Translations under genes and position numbers: made by a program | Part shown: positions 63,087-64,000 of the stretch, one piece after another | How the letters are laid out: each line of letters opens with the position of its first letter | Position numbering within the stretch: the stretch's first letter is position 1 | NCBI RefSeq assembly: GCF_029962835.1 | Contig: NC_080574.1 | Span: 22,294,001-22,358,000 of the forward strand | DNA: 64,000 nucleotides | Reading direction: 5' to 3' | Source: Magnolia sinica | Taxonomy: Eukaryota > Streptophyta > Magnoliopsida > Magnoliales > Magnoliaceae | The notes under the pieces: generated by a model | What the model saw: only the letters and a program-made list of their open reading frames with translations | Told to the model about the DNA's origin: nothing | Database searches by the model: none

Positions 63087-64000
63087 TTGACTGAAGGAGG
63101 ATTGGTTGAGGGGTTGACTATCCATCGTAGGACTAGACACCACTCGAAATCTCCTAAGTTAATTGAAGTGATGGCTGAGAACCAACCTCTTCTACCTCAA
63201 CCCAGGGTGGAGGACATTCAGGATGAGAATGAGGTGCATCAAGCACCCCCGCCTCGTACTTTACGAGATTATTTACAACCAGCGGGGGTGAGTACGCCCC
63301 CATGCATGATTTTTTCTGAAAATACAGGACATATGGATATCAAGCCAGGGGTTATCCAACTCCTTCCTAAGTTCCATGGGCTTGAATTTAAAGAACCATA
63401 TCTACATTTAAAAGAGTTTGATGAGATCATAGCCACTTTATATTTTCAAAATGTGTCTAAGGACACAGTCAGGCTGAGACTCTTTCCTTTTTCCTTAAAA
63501 GAGAAGGCTAGGACGTGGTTACATTCACTGCGTCCTAGATCCATTGGCACATGGAATGATATGCAAAGGGAATTTATAAAGAAATTTTTTCCACATCATA
63601 AAACGATTACCCTTAGAAAAGCAATCATGAACTTCACCCAAAAGGAAGATGAAACATTTTACCAATGTTGGGAAAGGTTCAAGGATTTGGTCAGTTCATG
63701 CCCATAACACGGCTTTGAAACGTGGCGCATTGCAAATTTTTTCTATGATGGACTGACATCTTCTATGCGCCAAATGGTCGAGACAATGTGTAATGGAGAA
63801 TTCATTAATAAAAATGTTGACGAGGTATGAGATTACCTCGATTGTCTTGCTAAAAAAACACAATCATGGGACTATTACCCAAAATCGGACACCACGTCTA
63901 GGTCGACTCAATCTAAGGAGAAAGGTGGATTGTATCTCTTGAAAGAAGAGGATGATCTCAAGTATAAAGTGACTATGCTTATAAGAAAAGTTGAGGCCAT
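63087..64000 (+). mobile_element. Gypsy gag remnant (Athila/Tat type)
   Basis: Contains LPKFHGLEFKEPYLHLKEFD, LFPFSLKEKARTWLHSL and WNDMQREFIKKFFP, the hallmark order of the plant retrotransposon gag domain. The C-terminal part, with the nucleocapsid, lies beyond the window. The region is fragmented and looks inactive. Confidence 0.9.

Larger units (their letters stand above)
59968..64000 (+). mobile_element. Ty3/gypsy element, Athila/Tat group, left part, broken, continues past the window
   Basis: A presumed 5' LTR (59968-62221, TGTTGAGGGT start, GTGAACA end), an Asp-tRNA type primer site, an AT-rich leader and a gag region follow in order. The group is assigned from the primer site, the long LTR and the gag sequence. 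Only one LTR is in the window, so age cannot be estimated from LTR divergence. The gag region carries at least a couple of breaks. Host bases before the LTR are GCCAT; the same five should follow the other LTR. Confidence 0.85.

Overview
The window is nuclear DNA of a flowering plant: genes are split by long introns, there are plant-type LTR retrotransposons, CACTA- and Mutator-like debris, tRNA-derived SINEs, and many elements carrying the GTGGGCCCACCATGATG core. I associate that core with woody magnoliids (Magnolia, Liriodendron, Cinnamomum type genomes); this is inference from memory, not a database result. Most of the 64 kb is transposon-derived.

Layout. (1) 1-887: a short copy of a sequence also present near 40.1 kb, then two exons of an F-box/WD40-repeat gene (At3g52030 type). 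(2) 892-14191: a 13.3-kb Ty1/copia element on the minus strand with 482/481-bp LTRs and a GGTAT target duplication. It sits 4 nt inside the intron after the second WD40 exon and contains a 4.1-kb foreign segment (2276-6348) and a small inverted-repeat element (12495-12904). (3) 14381-24612: a CACTA-like element, apparently of Pack type, holding pieces of unrelated host genes (TPX2/WDL, bZIP, BAM-type receptor kinase, intronless NRP/SET histone chaperone). (4) 24613-28800: a second run of five host gene fragments, all on the minus strand and with splice sites kept (alpha-carbonic anhydrase, adrenodoxin reductase, SWC4, ubiquitin E2, GAPC). (5) 30454-31603: the last two recognised exons of the WD40 gene, so its interrupted intron now spans about 29.6 kb. 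(6) 33400-40527, minus strand: a complete ten-exon ALDH3-family aldehyde dehydrogenase (495 codons), the only clearly intact host gene here.

(7) 40773-46005: Mutator-like MITEs stacked upstream of the ALDH gene. (8) 46006-59465: a block of about 4.2-4.9 kb repeated three times head to tail; each unit carries a SINE and three long-TIR MITEs with 9-bp target duplications. (9) 59968-64000: the left part of a Ty3/gypsy element of the Athila/Tat group (LTR, primer-binding site, leader, gag) that runs off the window.

The most unusual pattern is that many of the MITEs have a conserved core but a different, near-perfect hairpin close to the ends. Both ends of one element tend to share the same stem sequence, while different elements do not. 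No rRNA, tRNA gene, CRISPR array or bacterial-type operon was seen. Apart from ALDH3, no coding region here looks like a complete functional host gene.
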